Below, piece by piece: positions 1 through 7,643 of a stretch of 64,000 bases of DNA (its first letter is position 1; each line of letters begins with the position of its first letter). Origin of the DNA: Verrucomicrobiales bacterium (GTDB lineage: Bacteria; Verrucomicrobiota; Verrucomicrobiia; Verrucomicrobiales; DEV007); assembly GCA_016795385.1 (NCBI GenBank), contig JAEUHI010000061.1, positions 1-64,000 of the forward strand, written 5' to 3'. The position numbers and the translations under genes were made by a program. The notes beneath the pieces are model-generated. The model had not been told where the DNA came from. It searched no databases and worked only from the letters and a program-made list of their open reading frames with translations.

Positions 1-419
1 GCGAAGGGCTCGGGCGCATGCTCGGCGAGGCGCTCAGCGATCCCGACTTTCGGGACGACTGGAGATTGACCTCGGCCCGCTACCGGGTGCTGCTCTACAC
101 CGAGGGCGAGGAGGTGAAAGGTGATGAAAGCCTCGGCATCGGGTCGCGACGCGGCTTTGCGGAGTCGGAAGTCGAGGCGGTGGTGGAGGCCAAGGGAGCG
201 ATGCCTCTGGCCGAGGTGCTGCGCTACCGGGTGCGGTATCTCTGTGACGGGGCGGTGCTGGGCTCGGAGGCGTTTGTGAACGAGGTCTTCGAGCGGGAGC
301 AAGCCCTGCGGCAGCGGTTCGGGGAAAAACGCAAGAGCGGAGCCCGTCGCATGCGCGGAGCGGATTGGGGGGAACTGCGGGTGCTGCGCGATTTGCGCAA
401 GGATGTGATCGGGGATTGA
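1..419 (+). CDS. REP-associated (RAYT-like) transposase, C-terminal part
   Basis: The reading frame is open to the left window edge, so the N-terminal Y1/IS200-like catalytic domain lies outside. What is visible is the characteristic C-terminal tail of transposases of the REP-associated tyrosine transposase type in Verrucomicrobia and Planctomycetes. It has a segment LRYRVRYLCDGAVLGS followed by F(V)NEVFE, then a basic stretch FGEKRKSGARRMRG, then WGELRVLRDLRKDVIG. Such proteins excise or mobilise short palindromic REP sequences and are usually single copy per locus, not part of an insertion sequence. An internal ATG at 18 could be read as a start but is only a methionine inside the domain. 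The gene ends one base before the stop of the convergent phosphatase. Family placement is from recognition of the tail; the catalytic residues cannot be checked here. Confidence 0.6.
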   Translation, partial: EGLGRMLGEALSDPDFRDDWRLTSARYRVLLYTEGEEVKGDESLGIGSRRGFAESEVEAVVEAKGAMPLAEVLRYRVRYLCDGAVLGSEAFVNEVFEREQALRQRFGEKRKSGARRMRGADWGELRVLRDLRKDVIGD

Positions 420-420
420 A

Positions 421-933
421 CTATCCCATGGAGTCCATCACGACAGAACGCGGTGTCAATAGCTCGACCAAAAGACCACTCCCCCACTCCGCTTCTCCCC
501 AAAATTCGACATCCACCTCGATTCTCGCCATCGCGAGCGTCGGAAAGTCTTCCACGCCGGATGCCTCGGAGAGAAGATTCACCGCTTCGTGCATCCCGGG
601 ATTGTGCCCGAATACCAGAACCGTGTCCTTGTTTTCTTCAAGCGCCTGAATCACGCGTAAAATCGTTCGTGGAGGGGCGAGATACAAGTCCGGCACCTTG
701 ATGATCTCCTCGCACGGATAGCCCAGCCCTTCGGCGATGAGCGATGCCGTCGTCGCGGCACGCGTTGCCGTGCTGGTGACGATGAGATCGGGCGAGATGC
801 CTCGCTTTTTGAGCGCATCCGCCATGCGGGGAGCGTCGCGCAGCCCTCGCTCGTTGAGTACGCGATCATGATCCGAGAGACCGGGATGATCCCAGTCCGA
901 TTTTCCATGACGGATGAGCAAGAGCTGTTTCAT
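421..933 (-). CDS. sixA: SixA-like phosphohistidine phosphatase
   Basis: A 170-residue histidine phosphatase (phosphoglycerate-mutase-like fold) of the SixA type, which removes phosphate from phosphohistidine in phosphorelay proteins in the cytoplasm. The RHG motif is at residues 8-10 and the second catalytic histidine is in VFGHNPG near residue 110. A TSTATRAxxTA arginine motif sits near residues 53-63. The frame opens further upstream to 999, but the start at 933 puts the first strand (KQLLLIRHG) directly at the N-terminus as in the family, so I chose it. It is convergent with the transposase tail and divergent from the PQQ-type gene. No histidine-kinase or Hpt partner is nearby, so the substrate is unknown. 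Confidence 0.85.
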   Translation of the reverse strand: MKQLLLIRHGKSDWDHPGLSDHDRVLNERGLRDAPRMADALKKRGISPDLIVTSTATRAATTASLIAEGLGYPCEEIIKVPDLYLAPPRTILRVIQALEENKDTVLVFGHNPGMHEAVNLLSEASGVEDFPTLAMARIEVDVEFWGEAEWGSGLLVELLTPRSVVMDSMG

Positions 934-1060
934 TCGAACGAAGAGATTGGATCGGTTGTCGCACCAGGGGCACCTTCGCACCTGTCTGCGCCAATCCAAG
1001 CACCTTGACAGATGCGACGGCTCTGACCAACCTTAAAAACCGCCTCACCCAAAAATCACG

Positions 1061-2383
1061 ATGATCCGCAAGTCCCTCTTGTTCACGCTTTCGCTAGCTG
1101 CCCTTCTCTCCGCAACCTCCGCGCGGGCGGACAACTGGCCGAACTGGCGAGGGCCGTTTTTCAATGGATCGTCACAGGAGAAAGGGTTTCCCGCGGTCTT
1201 TTCCAAAACCGACGGCGTCGCGTGGAAGACCGAACTTCCCGGCGAAGGGGCCTCGACTCCGATTGTCTGGGGCGACGCGGTTTTTCTGACTTCAGCCGAT
1301 GAATCCGCCGACGCGATCGTCGCCATGAGGATCAACGCGGAGAACGGCGAGATCATTTGGAAGGACGCTCTCGGCAAAGGAGTACGAATCGACGAGCGCA
1401 GTACTTACGCAGGCAGTTCCGCGGTGACCGATGGCAAGACGGTCTGGTTTTTCAGCGGCAACGGAGACCTCGCCGCCTACGATTTTGACGGCAAACGCCT
1501 TTGGCACCGGAATATCGAAGACGACTACGGAGACTTCGCTTTTCAGTGGACCTTCTCCAGTTCACCCCAGCTCTACGACGGCCTCCTTTACCTTCAGGTG
1601 CTCCAGCGCGACACCCCGGTGAACGGCCGGGGGCGCACCGATGGTCCGATCGATTCGTTCCTCCTCGCGATGGATCCTGCGACGGGCGAGACGAAATGGA
1701 AGCACGTCCGACCGAACGATGCGGTGCAGGAATCGAAAGAGGCATTCTCGACCCCCATCCCGGTTCTTCACGACGGACGTCCAGAACTGGTCATTTCCGG
1801 AGGCGATTACCTGACGGGGCATGATCCGGCAACGGGCAAGGAACTCTGGCGCTGGGGCACCTACAACCCCGAGAAAATCGGTCACTGGCGCCTCGTCCCC
1901 TCACCGGTTTATGGAGCAGGCACCATCCTGGTCTGCGGTCCCAAAGGGGAACCTGTCTACGCGATCGCCGCTGGTGGAGACGGCAACCTCCTCGGCACCG
2001 CGAAACGTTGGGTGACGGAAGGCAAGGAGGCGACGACCGATGTACCGACTCCGCTTTTCTACGACGGCTACTTTTACATCCTGAATGATCGCAACAAATT
2101 CCTCACCTGCCTCCACCCGGTCTCGGGCCAGGTGGTGTGGAGCAAGGCGATCGACGCCAAGACGAAGCTCGAGGCCTCGCCCACCGGGGTCGATGGCAAG
2201 ATCTACGTCATGAGCCACCTCGGAGAAGTGTTCGTCTTCAGCGCGGGTCCGGAAGGTGGCGAGGTGTTGAACTCGACCGTCTTTGGTGAAGCGCAGAGCG
2301 TGAATATCCGCGCGTCCATCGTGCCCGCCAATGGCACGCTCTATATCCGCACGGACAACCTGCTCTACGCGGTGCGGAAGTAA
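1061..2383 (+). CDS. Exported PQQ-type beta-propeller (BamB-like) protein
   Basis: A 440-residue secreted protein. Residues 1-23 form a signal peptide ending ARA, followed by DNWPNWRGP, the usual mature N-terminus of Planctomycete/Verrucomicrobia PQQ-like proteins. The rest is a series of propeller blades with repeated D-x-x-TG-x-x-x-W elements, such as DPATGETKWKH and DPATGKELWRW. These repeats bind PQQ in dehydrogenases but here more likely make a scaffold, as in BamB. No dehydrogenase catalytic Asp/Ca site or haem motif is evident, so an enzyme role is not supported. It is transcribed alone, divergent from sixA and convergent with the NUDIX gene, whose 3' end overlaps it by 19 bases. Confidence 0.8.
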   Translation: MIRKSLLFTLSLAALLSATSARADNWPNWRGPFFNGSSQEKGFPAVFSKTDGVAWKTELPGEGASTPIVWGDAVFLTSADESADAIVAMRINAENGEIIWKDALGKGVRIDERSTYAGSSAVTDGKTVWFFSGNGDLAAYDFDGKRLWHRNIEDDYGDFAFQWTFSSSPQLYDGLLYLQVLQRDTPVNGRGRTDGPIDSFLLAMDPATGETKWKHVRPNDAVQESKEAFSTPIPVLHDGRPELVISGGDYLTGHDPATGKELWRWGTYNPEKIGHWRLVPSPVYGAGTILVCGPKGEPVYAIAAGGDGNLLGTAKRWVTEGKEATTDVPTPLFYDGYFYILNDRNKFLTCLHPVSGQVVWSKAIDAKTKLEASPTGVDGKIYVMSHLGEVFVFSAGPEGGEVLNSTVFGEAQSVNIRASIVPANGTLYIRTDNLLYAVRK

Positions 2384-2934
2384 GCATTACATTTTTCCCG
2401 CATCCGCCGCATCGATTCCTCGTCGCTATACCGCTCGAGATCCTCGAGCGGCACCCAGGCGAGATCGTGGGACTCCTCCGACACGATGTAGTCGCCGGAG
2501 CCGACATCACGGAGGAGGAAACGCACGTCGTAGTGATAGTGCTCCGGATCCTCGCCGCGGGCGGGTATGGGGTGGATATCCAGATCAAAAATCTCCGGGG
2601 AGACAGCCTCGAGTGATGTCAGTCCGGTCTCCTCGAGCCCTTCCCGCATGGCCACCGCCAGCACATCGGGATCGCCGTCGGCGTGGCCGCCCGGCTGGAG
2701 CCAGCGATCCAGCTTGCGATGGTGGGTGAGGAGGACCCGGCTGCCGCTTCCATCGACGATCCAGGCCGAGCCGGTGATATGACCCTCGGCGAGGCGGCGT
2801 TCGAAACACGCCTCGGCCCGGGCCACAAAGTCGCGAAAGCGGTTCGCCGTCTCCGCCTCGCCGGGATAACGGGCGGCGTAACGGTCGAGCAGGTCGAGAA
2901 GGGGCTGGCGATGCATGGACGAGGCCGATACCAC
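2365..2934 (-). CDS. NUDIX hydrolase
   Basis: A 189-residue NUDIX-superfamily hydrolase; an alternative ATG six codons later (2916) gives 183 residues. The region LTHHRKLDRWLQPGGHADGD is followed by the Nudix helix AMREGLEETGL with the metal-binding REx2EE. The usual first glutamate of the Nudix box is replaced by proline in GHADGDP. This matches the subfamily with the LTHHRK...PGGHADGD signature, whose substrates are not well defined. Its stop lies inside the end of the convergent PQQ-type gene. Substrate cannot be inferred from context. Confidence 0.8.
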   Translation of the reverse strand: MVSASSMHRQPLLDLLDRYAARYPGEAETANRFRDFVARAEACFERRLAEGHITGSAWIVDGSGSRVLLTHHRKLDRWLQPGGHADGDPDVLAVAMREGLEETGLTSLEAVSPEIFDLDIHPIPARGEDPEHYHYDVRFLLRDVGSGDYIVSEESHDLAWVPLEDLERYSDEESMRRMREKCNAYFRTA

Positions 2935-3003
2935 CGATTCACGTCCGGGTCCAGCCTCACCTTCCCTGTGGATCGCCGATCTCTTCTGGATTAGCGTGGA
3001 AGA

Positions 3004-4098
3004 ATGTCATGCTGTTGCGAAAAGAAGCCGGAACCGCCCGCAACGCCCGAACCGGGCGGCTGTTGCGGAGGTGATCGGAAGAAGCGGGATTGGCTCTTGC
3101 TCGGGTCTTCGTTCGTCATCGTCGCGGCCCTGTCCGCCCATCTCGGTGGATTGACCAACGCCTTCGGATCTTCGCTCGTTTCCGCCTTCTGCCACGCCGT
3201 GGCCGAGCTCATCCAGTTGATGTGGTGGGGCACGCTCATCGGGATTTTCGCGATCGCCCTTCTCCAGTTTGTGCCGCGACGCCGCATCGAACAATGGCTT
3301 GGCGGCAAGGGCGACCTCGGAGGACTGCTCCGGGCCGTCGCCGCAGGCCTCTTTTTCGACGTCTGCAGTCATGGCATTCTTCTCGTCTCGATGCAGCTTT
3401 ACCGCAAAGGTCTGAGCATCGGCCAGACGATGGCATTTCTCGTCGCGAGTCCGTGGAATTCGTTTTCGACCACCTTCGTGCTCTTCGCCCTCATCGGTGT
3501 GAAATGGACGCTCCTTTTCATCGGCGGCTCCGTCGTCATCGCCCTGGCAGCCGGCGCGGTCTTCCACCTCTTTGAAAAACGCGGCGTCGTGCCTCCGAAC
3601 CCATATCGGGAGGCCTTCGAGAGAGAACGGCTCACGGAGCCCGGTTTCCGCGAACAGATCGTTCCCCTGCTTCGTCGTCCTTCAGGCTGGTTCGCGATCC
3701 TCAAAGGAGGCCTCCTCGAGTCCCGCATGGTGCTGCGCTGGATGTTCTTCGGTGTGATCCTCGCGGCGGCCTTGCGGGTCGCCTTATCGCCGGATGTCTT
3801 TTCCGACTGGTTCGGGCCCACCCTCGCCGGACTCGGCTTGACGCTGATCGCGGCTACGGTGATCGAGGTGTGTTCGGAGGGCTCGAGTCCCATCGCCGGC
3901 GATCTCTTGAACCGTGCGGGCGCGCCCGGGAACGGCTTTGCCTTCCTCATGGCCGGTGCCGCGACCGACTACACCGAGATCCTCGCCCTGCGTGAAACGA
4001 CCCGCTCCTGGAAGACGGCCTTTCTTTTGCCCGCCGTGACCGTCCCCCAAGTGGTCTTGTTAGGGTGGCTGATGAACCGCTTCGCCGAGTCTACTTGA
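3004..4098 (+). CDS. ArsP/DUF318-type permease with cysteine-rich N-terminus
   Basis: A 364-residue inner-membrane permease of the DUF318 family (ArsP, YraQ), whose characterised members export organoarsenicals. Several hydrophobic helices are visible in two halves, each containing the family glycine/serine/proline-rich core (FDVCSHGILLVSMQLYRKG with VASPWNSFSTT, and IEVCSEGSSPIAGDLLNRAG). Each half has a conserved cysteine in the VCS motif. The cytoplasmic N-terminus, MSCCCEKK then GGCCGGD, carries five cysteines and could bind a soft metal or metalloid. No arsR or arsM is adjacent. It converges with the following minus-strand gene and overlaps its end by eight bases. Confidence 0.75.
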   Translation: MSCCCEKKPEPPATPEPGGCCGGDRKKRDWLLLGSSFVIVAALSAHLGGLTNAFGSSLVSAFCHAVAELIQLMWWGTLIGIFAIALLQFVPRRRIEQWLGGKGDLGGLLRAVAAGLFFDVCSHGILLVSMQLYRKGLSIGQTMAFLVASPWNSFSTTFVLFALIGVKWTLLFIGGSVVIALAAGAVFHLFEKRGVVPPNPYREAFERERLTEPGFREQIVPLLRRPSGWFAILKGGLLESRMVLRWMFFGVILAAALRVALSPDVFSDWFGPTLAGLGLTLIAATVIEVCSEGSSPIAGDLLNRAGAPGNGFAFLMAGAATDYTEILALRETTRSWKTAFLLPAVTVPQVVLLGWLMNRFAEST

Positions 4099-5434
4099 AG
4101 TATCGCTTCAAAACGGCCTGCTCATCCGGCAGGAGAGTCTCGCGCGAAACGGCCTCGCCTCCCTTTCCGGCCGAGCCCACCGCGCCTCCGGAGACCGGTC
4201 CCGACGTCGTCTCGTCGATCTCCCGTTCCGTCTCACCCAACCCTAGCACCTCGCCGATCGCCGCCTTGGAGAAATCGTCGTTGGTGACTTTTTCGAGATT
4301 GTTGGTGCCGAGATCGTCGACCTTGTCGTCGAAGAAGAGCGGAGCATCGCCACGTCCGCGACTGATGCCACCGGCACCGGGTCCCTCGCCTTCCTCACTG
4401 AACCCCGGGCTGCCCATGCCCATGCCCATGCCCATCTCTTCATCCATTTCCGGAAGGCCTTCCATCGATCCGAGAGCTCCGGATCCTTTCTGGAGCTGCT
4501 GTTGGAGCGATTCCAGCTGCTCGGAAGTGAGATTGGACAGCGTCTCCTGCCCGAGTTGCGAAGGATCGATCTCCCGGATCTGATCCAGGAGATCCTTGTT
4601 CACCTCGAGACCGCTTTCATCAAGGGCCTCGAGGGCCTGCTGCATCTCCTTTTTGAGCTGCTCTTTCTTGGCCTCGCTCATTTGCCCGGAAAACTTTTGA
4701 AGGGCCGCCAGATTGCGCTCGAGCGTCTTCATCTCCTCGGCGAGATCCCGGATCTCCATTCCCAGAGCCTGCTGCAGCGAGTCGGTGGCCTCGAGGCTGG
4801 AGTGGCTGAACCAATCCTCTTCGGGTTGGTCGCGCAGTTCCTCGATGCGGCCGGCGAGTTCCTCGATCTTCTCCTCTTCGATCAAGTCCTCGGCCTCGAG
4901 CGTCTCGAGCCAATCCTCCATCTGCTCCCAGGCACTCGGCTCGACGACCTGCCGGGGCACCGCGGATCGCTCGGGGATCGGAATCCACCAGGCTCCCGCC
5001 ACCAGCAAAAGCGCGGCGAGACCGGGAAGGAGGGCGCGCGGGAGATTCCAACGAATCCCCGCGGAACGAATCGAATCCGCCACCACCTCGGGCCACGGGC
5101 CGACCTTGGCCGCCGCCGAAACGAGGCGATTATGGAGGCGCAACTTCTCATCGAGGCGGACGAGGCCCTTTTCGGGGCTGACGAACCGTTTCCGTCCCAA
5201 GAGCCAGGCGATCCCCGCAAGGATCAGGAGGAGAAGACCGAGCCCGATGGCGACAGGGGCTGGCGCGACCCAGTCGGCGCGCCACGTGCGTCCTGCCAAA
5301 AGGATGACGGCAAAAAGGAGAAGGCCGACGAGGGCGAGCTGATTGAAACGCTCGAGCCACCAGCCGAGATTGAGGCGTCTCGCGAGCGCGGCCGCGCGGC
5401 GCTTCCACTGGCGTTCGAGGACAGCCTGGTTCAT
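4091..5434 (-). CDS. Membrane protein with two TM helices and coiled coil (DUF4175-like layout)
   Basis: A 447-residue protein of unknown function. After about 30 residues come two adjacent hydrophobic helices (LALVGLLLFAVILLAG and VAIGLGLLLLILAGIAWLLG), then a third near residue 140. A long acidic, glutamate/leucine-rich coiled-coil region and a glycine/methionine-rich linker follow, and the tail ends VLKRYFK. The order of helices, coiled coil and a C-terminal basic-aromatic tail resembles DUF4175-like proteins found near MoxR/BatA-type genes, but I cannot confirm the family. The frame extends to 5521, which would overlap the upstream NYN gene by 31 bases. The ATG at 5434 is preferred because it places the hydrophobic region at the usual distance. 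The likely two-gene unit is with the NYN RNase. Confidence 0.55.
   Translation of the reverse strand: MNQAVLERQWKRRAAALARRLNLGWWLERFNQLALVGLLLFAVILLAGRTWRADWVAPAPVAIGLGLLLLILAGIAWLLGRKRFVSPEKGLVRLDEKLRLHNRLVSAAAKVGPWPEVVADSIRSAGIRWNLPRALLPGLAALLLVAGAWWIPIPERSAVPRQVVEPSAWEQMEDWLETLEAEDLIEEEKIEELAGRIEELRDQPEEDWFSHSSLEATDSLQQALGMEIRDLAEEMKTLERNLAALQKFSGQMSEAKKEQLKKEMQQALEALDESGLEVNKDLLDQIREIDPSQLGQETLSNLTSEQLESLQQQLQKGSGALGSMEGLPEMDEEMGMGMGMGSPGFSEEGEGPGAGGISRGRGDAPLFFDDKVDDLGTNNLEKVTNDDFSKAAIGEVLGLGETEREIDETTSGPVSGGAVGSAGKGGEAVSRETLLPDEQAVLKRYFK
4413..4436. repeat. CCCATG hexamer microsatellite
   Basis: Nearly four tandem copies of CCCATG (the last ends CCCATC) inside the coiled-coil membrane protein gene. 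On the coding strand they encode alternating Met-Gly residues. Copy-number slippage here would add or remove Met-Gly pairs without shifting the frame. Confidence 0.8.
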
Positions 5435-5490
5435 GGCAGCGAGGATACCGTTGCGACCCGACCCTTGCAAGCCTGTCGCGGGGTTCCCGC

Positions 5491-5940
5491 TCACTTCGTC
5501 CGGCGATGCCGGCGCAGCCATTCGGCACGGGTTCGGTTTCCGGCCTCCAGGCGGGCGTGAAGCAGGTCGCAGGAGATGGTCTCGGCTCCCGCCGCGGCGG
5601 CGAGATCGAGCACCGCGCGATCATCCGTCGCCACGATGAGGCGGTAGGAGGCGGCGTATTTCAGAACGAGCCGCTCGATCACGGCATCAGCCGTCTCTCC
5701 GGCCGCACCGTGGATGATCTGGATGCGGCGATCACGCTGCTCATCCCGCGGCGACCTGGCACCGCCATCGAAGACCAGAACGACACGCTCGTCGGCATCG
5801 TCGGACCAATCGGTGAGACGCCGGATCAATTCGCGCCGGGCGAGATCGACCGAGCGGAGTCGCATCGGACGGAGGTCCTCCCATGCGTGGAGGACATTGT
5901 TTCCGTCGACGAGGAGAAACGATGGACGATCCGTGTCCAT
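5491..5940 (-). CDS. YacP/Rae1-like NYN-domain RNase
   Basis: A 149-residue protein of the YacP (DUF901) branch of PIN-like NYN nucleases. The N-terminal strand FLLVDGNNVLHAW has the family Asp-Gly-Asn-Asn metal site. Further acidic residues follow in VLVFDGGA, ETADAVIE and VATDDRAV, the positions that coordinate Mg2+ in the fold. The Bacillus member Rae1 cleaves mRNA in the ribosomal A site; whether this protein does so is unknown. The gene follows the histone-like gene by 18 bases and precedes the coiled-coil membrane gene on the same strand. Confidence 0.75.
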   Translation of the reverse strand: MDTDRPSFLLVDGNNVLHAWEDLRPMRLRSVDLARRELIRRLTDWSDDADERVVLVFDGGARSPRDEQRDRRIQIIHGAAGETADAVIERLVLKYAASYRLIVATDDRAVLDLAAAAGAETISCDLLHARLEAGNRTRAEWLRRHRRTK

Positions 5941-5958
5941 CCGTCGTCCCCGAATAAA

Positions 5959-6237
5959 TCACTCGTCGGCAGCCGGAGCGTCGGCGGCTTTCTTCGTGGC
6001 GGCCTTTTTGGCCGGAGCCTTTTTGGCCGCGACTTTTTTGGCGGGCGCCTTTTTCGCGGCGGCTTTCTTGGGGGCCTCGGCAGCCTCATCCGCGCCTTCG
6101 GCGGCGGCTTCCTTGGCGACCTTTTTCGACGAAGGTTTCTTGCCCAGCGCGATCTGGGCCTTCACGGCCTCAGCCTTGCGTTTGAGGTAACTCTTGCGAC
6201 GAACGCGCTTTTCCACCTTGTTGTGTTGCTTGCCCAT
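5959..6237 (-). CDS. Small basic H1-like protein with Lys/Ala-rich tail
   Basis: A 92-residue, strongly basic protein. The first 35 residues (MGKQHNKVEKRVRRKSYLKR onward) form a compact basic segment with no low complexity. The rest is a tandem AAKKAPAKK-type tail like histone H1 and the chlamydial Hc proteins, broken by an acidic EGADEAAEA stretch and ending ADAPAADE. Binding to DNA or to ribosomal RNA is plausible from charge alone. The frame extends upstream to 6360, but the ATG at 6237 begins the conserved-looking basic segment, and the upstream sequence is the divergent promoter region. It is divergent from the ADP-ribose-type NUDIX gene. Function is not established. Confidence 0.65.
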   Translation of the reverse strand: MGKQHNKVEKRVRRKSYLKRKAEAVKAQIALGKKPSSKKVAKEAAAEGADEAAEAPKKAAAKKAPAKKVAAKKAPAKKAATKKAADAPAADE

Positions 6238-6319
6238 GGTAAATGAATCGCTCCGCTTGCTGCGAAGGGCGGCATTAAAGGGCAAAACCCCCGAAGTGGC
6301 AAGTGGAAATCCACCCCTG

Positions 6320-6859
6320 ATGAACGCCGAAAATCCCTGGGTCACCCACTCGACCCGCACCGTTTACGAGAACCCCTGGATCCGGGTGACGGAGAGCCAG
6401 GTGACCAACCCCTCGGGCAATCCCGGGATCTACGGGGTCGTCCATTTCCGGAACCGCGCGATCGGGGTGGTGCCGATCGACGCGGAGGGCCACACCTGGC
6501 TCGTCGGTCAATACCGCTACACGCTGGGATCCTACGAATGGGAAATCCCGGAAGGCGGCTGTCCCGACGGCGAATCCCCCCTCGAGGCGGCGAAACGGGA
6601 ATTGCGCGAGGAGACAGGGTTGATCGCCGGACAATACAGGGTCTTGTTGGACAACCTTGCCCTTTCCAACTCGGTCTCGGATGAACGCGCGACGATCTAT
6701 GTAGCGACGGATCTGACCCAAGCGGAAGCCGATCCCGAAGAGACGGAGGCCCTGCAATTGCGCCGCCTGCCCCTGGAGGAAGCGATCGCGATGGTCCGGC
6801 GAGGAGAGATCACCGACTCGATCTCGGTAATCGCGTTGTTGGCGGTGGAAAGAGTGTGA
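6320..6859 (+). CDS. ADP-ribose-pyrophosphatase-like NUDIX hydrolase
   Basis: A 179-residue NUDIX hydrolase of the ADP-ribose/GDP-mannose pyrophosphatase type (NudF-like). The N-terminal strands include RTVYENPWIRVTE, and the phrase VGQYRYTLGSYEWEIPEGG precedes a complete Nudix box, GGCPDGE-x7-RELREETGL. It therefore has all the metal-binding glutamates, in contrast to the 2365-2934 protein. It probably hydrolyses nucleoside-diphosphate sugars such as ADP-ribose in the cytoplasm. The frame opens earlier (6194), but that would run through the divergent promoter. The ATG at 6320 matches family length. Confidence 0.85.
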   Translation: MNAENPWVTHSTRTVYENPWIRVTESQVTNPSGNPGIYGVVHFRNRAIGVVPIDAEGHTWLVGQYRYTLGSYEWEIPEGGCPDGESPLEAAKRELREETGLIAGQYRVLLDNLALSNSVSDERATIYVATDLTQAEADPEETEALQLRRLPLEEAIAMVRRGEITDSISVIALLAVERV

Positions 6860-6884
6860 TGATCGATCACGCTCTGCCGATTTC

Positions 6885-6902
6885 CTGCGACTGAAGTCGC
6901 AG
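6885..6902. repeat. REP-like palindrome CTGCGACT-GA-AGTCGCAG
   Basis: An 18-base inverted repeat with two 8-base arms around a GA centre, lying between the 3' ends of the convergent NUDIX and nucleotidyltransferase genes. Its arms contain GCGACT/AGTCGC, a form common in bacterial REP elements. It lacks a T-run on either side, so it is not a standard intrinsic terminator. A RAYT-like transposase tail lies at the left window edge. Confidence 0.5.
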
Positions 6903-6913
6903 CCACGTGGGGA

Positions 6914-7624
6914 TCACCCTTCGTTCAACTCGCGCAGTACTTCGGGATCCCGCACATCGGCCCAATCCCCGGCGAGTTCGACGGCCTCGATCTTCAGGCC
7001 GTCGCGCACCTGGGCGGCGATGGCGTCGGTGAGTTCGTATTCGCCGCGGGGCGAAAGTTCGAGCTTGGCGGTATAGTCGAAGATCCTCGGGGAAAAGGCG
7101 TAGATCCCGGCGTTGTAGTAAGGGCTGGTCGGCTGACCTTCGCCGGGCTTCTCGATGAGGTCGGTGACGTAGCCGTTTTCAATGAAAACCGCCCCGCCCT
7201 TGCGGACGTCTTCGGCGATCTTCACAGTGAGTTTGCCATCGACGCCCGCGCAATCGACAAGCGGAGCGTACGACGACGGGGGCACGAGGATGTCGCCGTA
7301 GCTGAGGATGAAAGGATCGGCCCCGGCGAATTCTTTCGCGAGTTCGACGACGCGGCCGGTGCCATCCTGCACGATCTGCTCGACATACTCGATGGCGCAG
7401 CCGAAACCGGAACCATCGCCGAAGTGGTCGAAGATGACCTCCTTGCGCCAACCGACGACGATGAGGATGCGCTCGACGCCGTTCGCGACGAGTCCGCGCA
7501 CGATGGATTCGAGAATGGGAGTGCCTTTCACGCGCACCATCGGCTTGGGCAGCTCGTCGGTGAGCTCCTTCATGCGGGTGCCTCGTCCGGCGGCGAGGAT
7601 GACGGCTTTGGTCACTTGCTTCAT
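6914..7624 (-). CDS. Sugar-phosphate nucleotidyltransferase
   Basis: A 236-residue NTP_transferase-fold enzyme. It begins MKQVTKAVILAAGRGTRM followed by TDELPKPMVRV, the G-x-G-T-R-M...PKPM nucleotide-binding signature. SYGDILVP holds the metal-binding Asp and LIEKPGEG follows. It transfers a nucleotide to a sugar 1-phosphate; short single-domain members of this type include RmlA-like, HddC-like and MurNAc-1-P uridylyltransferases, and the sugar cannot be told here. An earlier start at 7651 would overlap the upstream aminotransferase; the ATG at 7624 sits 19 bases after that gene and fits the fold. It is the third gene of an Lrp-aminotransferase-nucleotidyltransferase run. Confidence 0.8.
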   Translation of the reverse strand: MKQVTKAVILAAGRGTRMKELTDELPKPMVRVKGTPILESIVRGLVANGVERILIVVGWRKEVIFDHFGDGSGFGCAIEYVEQIVQDGTGRVVELAKEFAGADPFILSYGDILVPPSSYAPLVDCAGVDGKLTVKIAEDVRKGGAVFIENGYVTDLIEKPGEGQPTSPYYNAGIYAFSPRIFDYTAKLELSPRGEYELTDAIAAQVRDGLKIEAVELAGDWADVRDPEVLRELNEG

Positions 7625-7643
7625 GCTTCGAATACAAAAAGGT

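Noticed and set aside
5980..6090. GCCTTTTTGGC-type short palindromes as terminators
   Set aside because: They are the DNA form of the in-frame Lys/Ala tail repeats of the H1-like protein.
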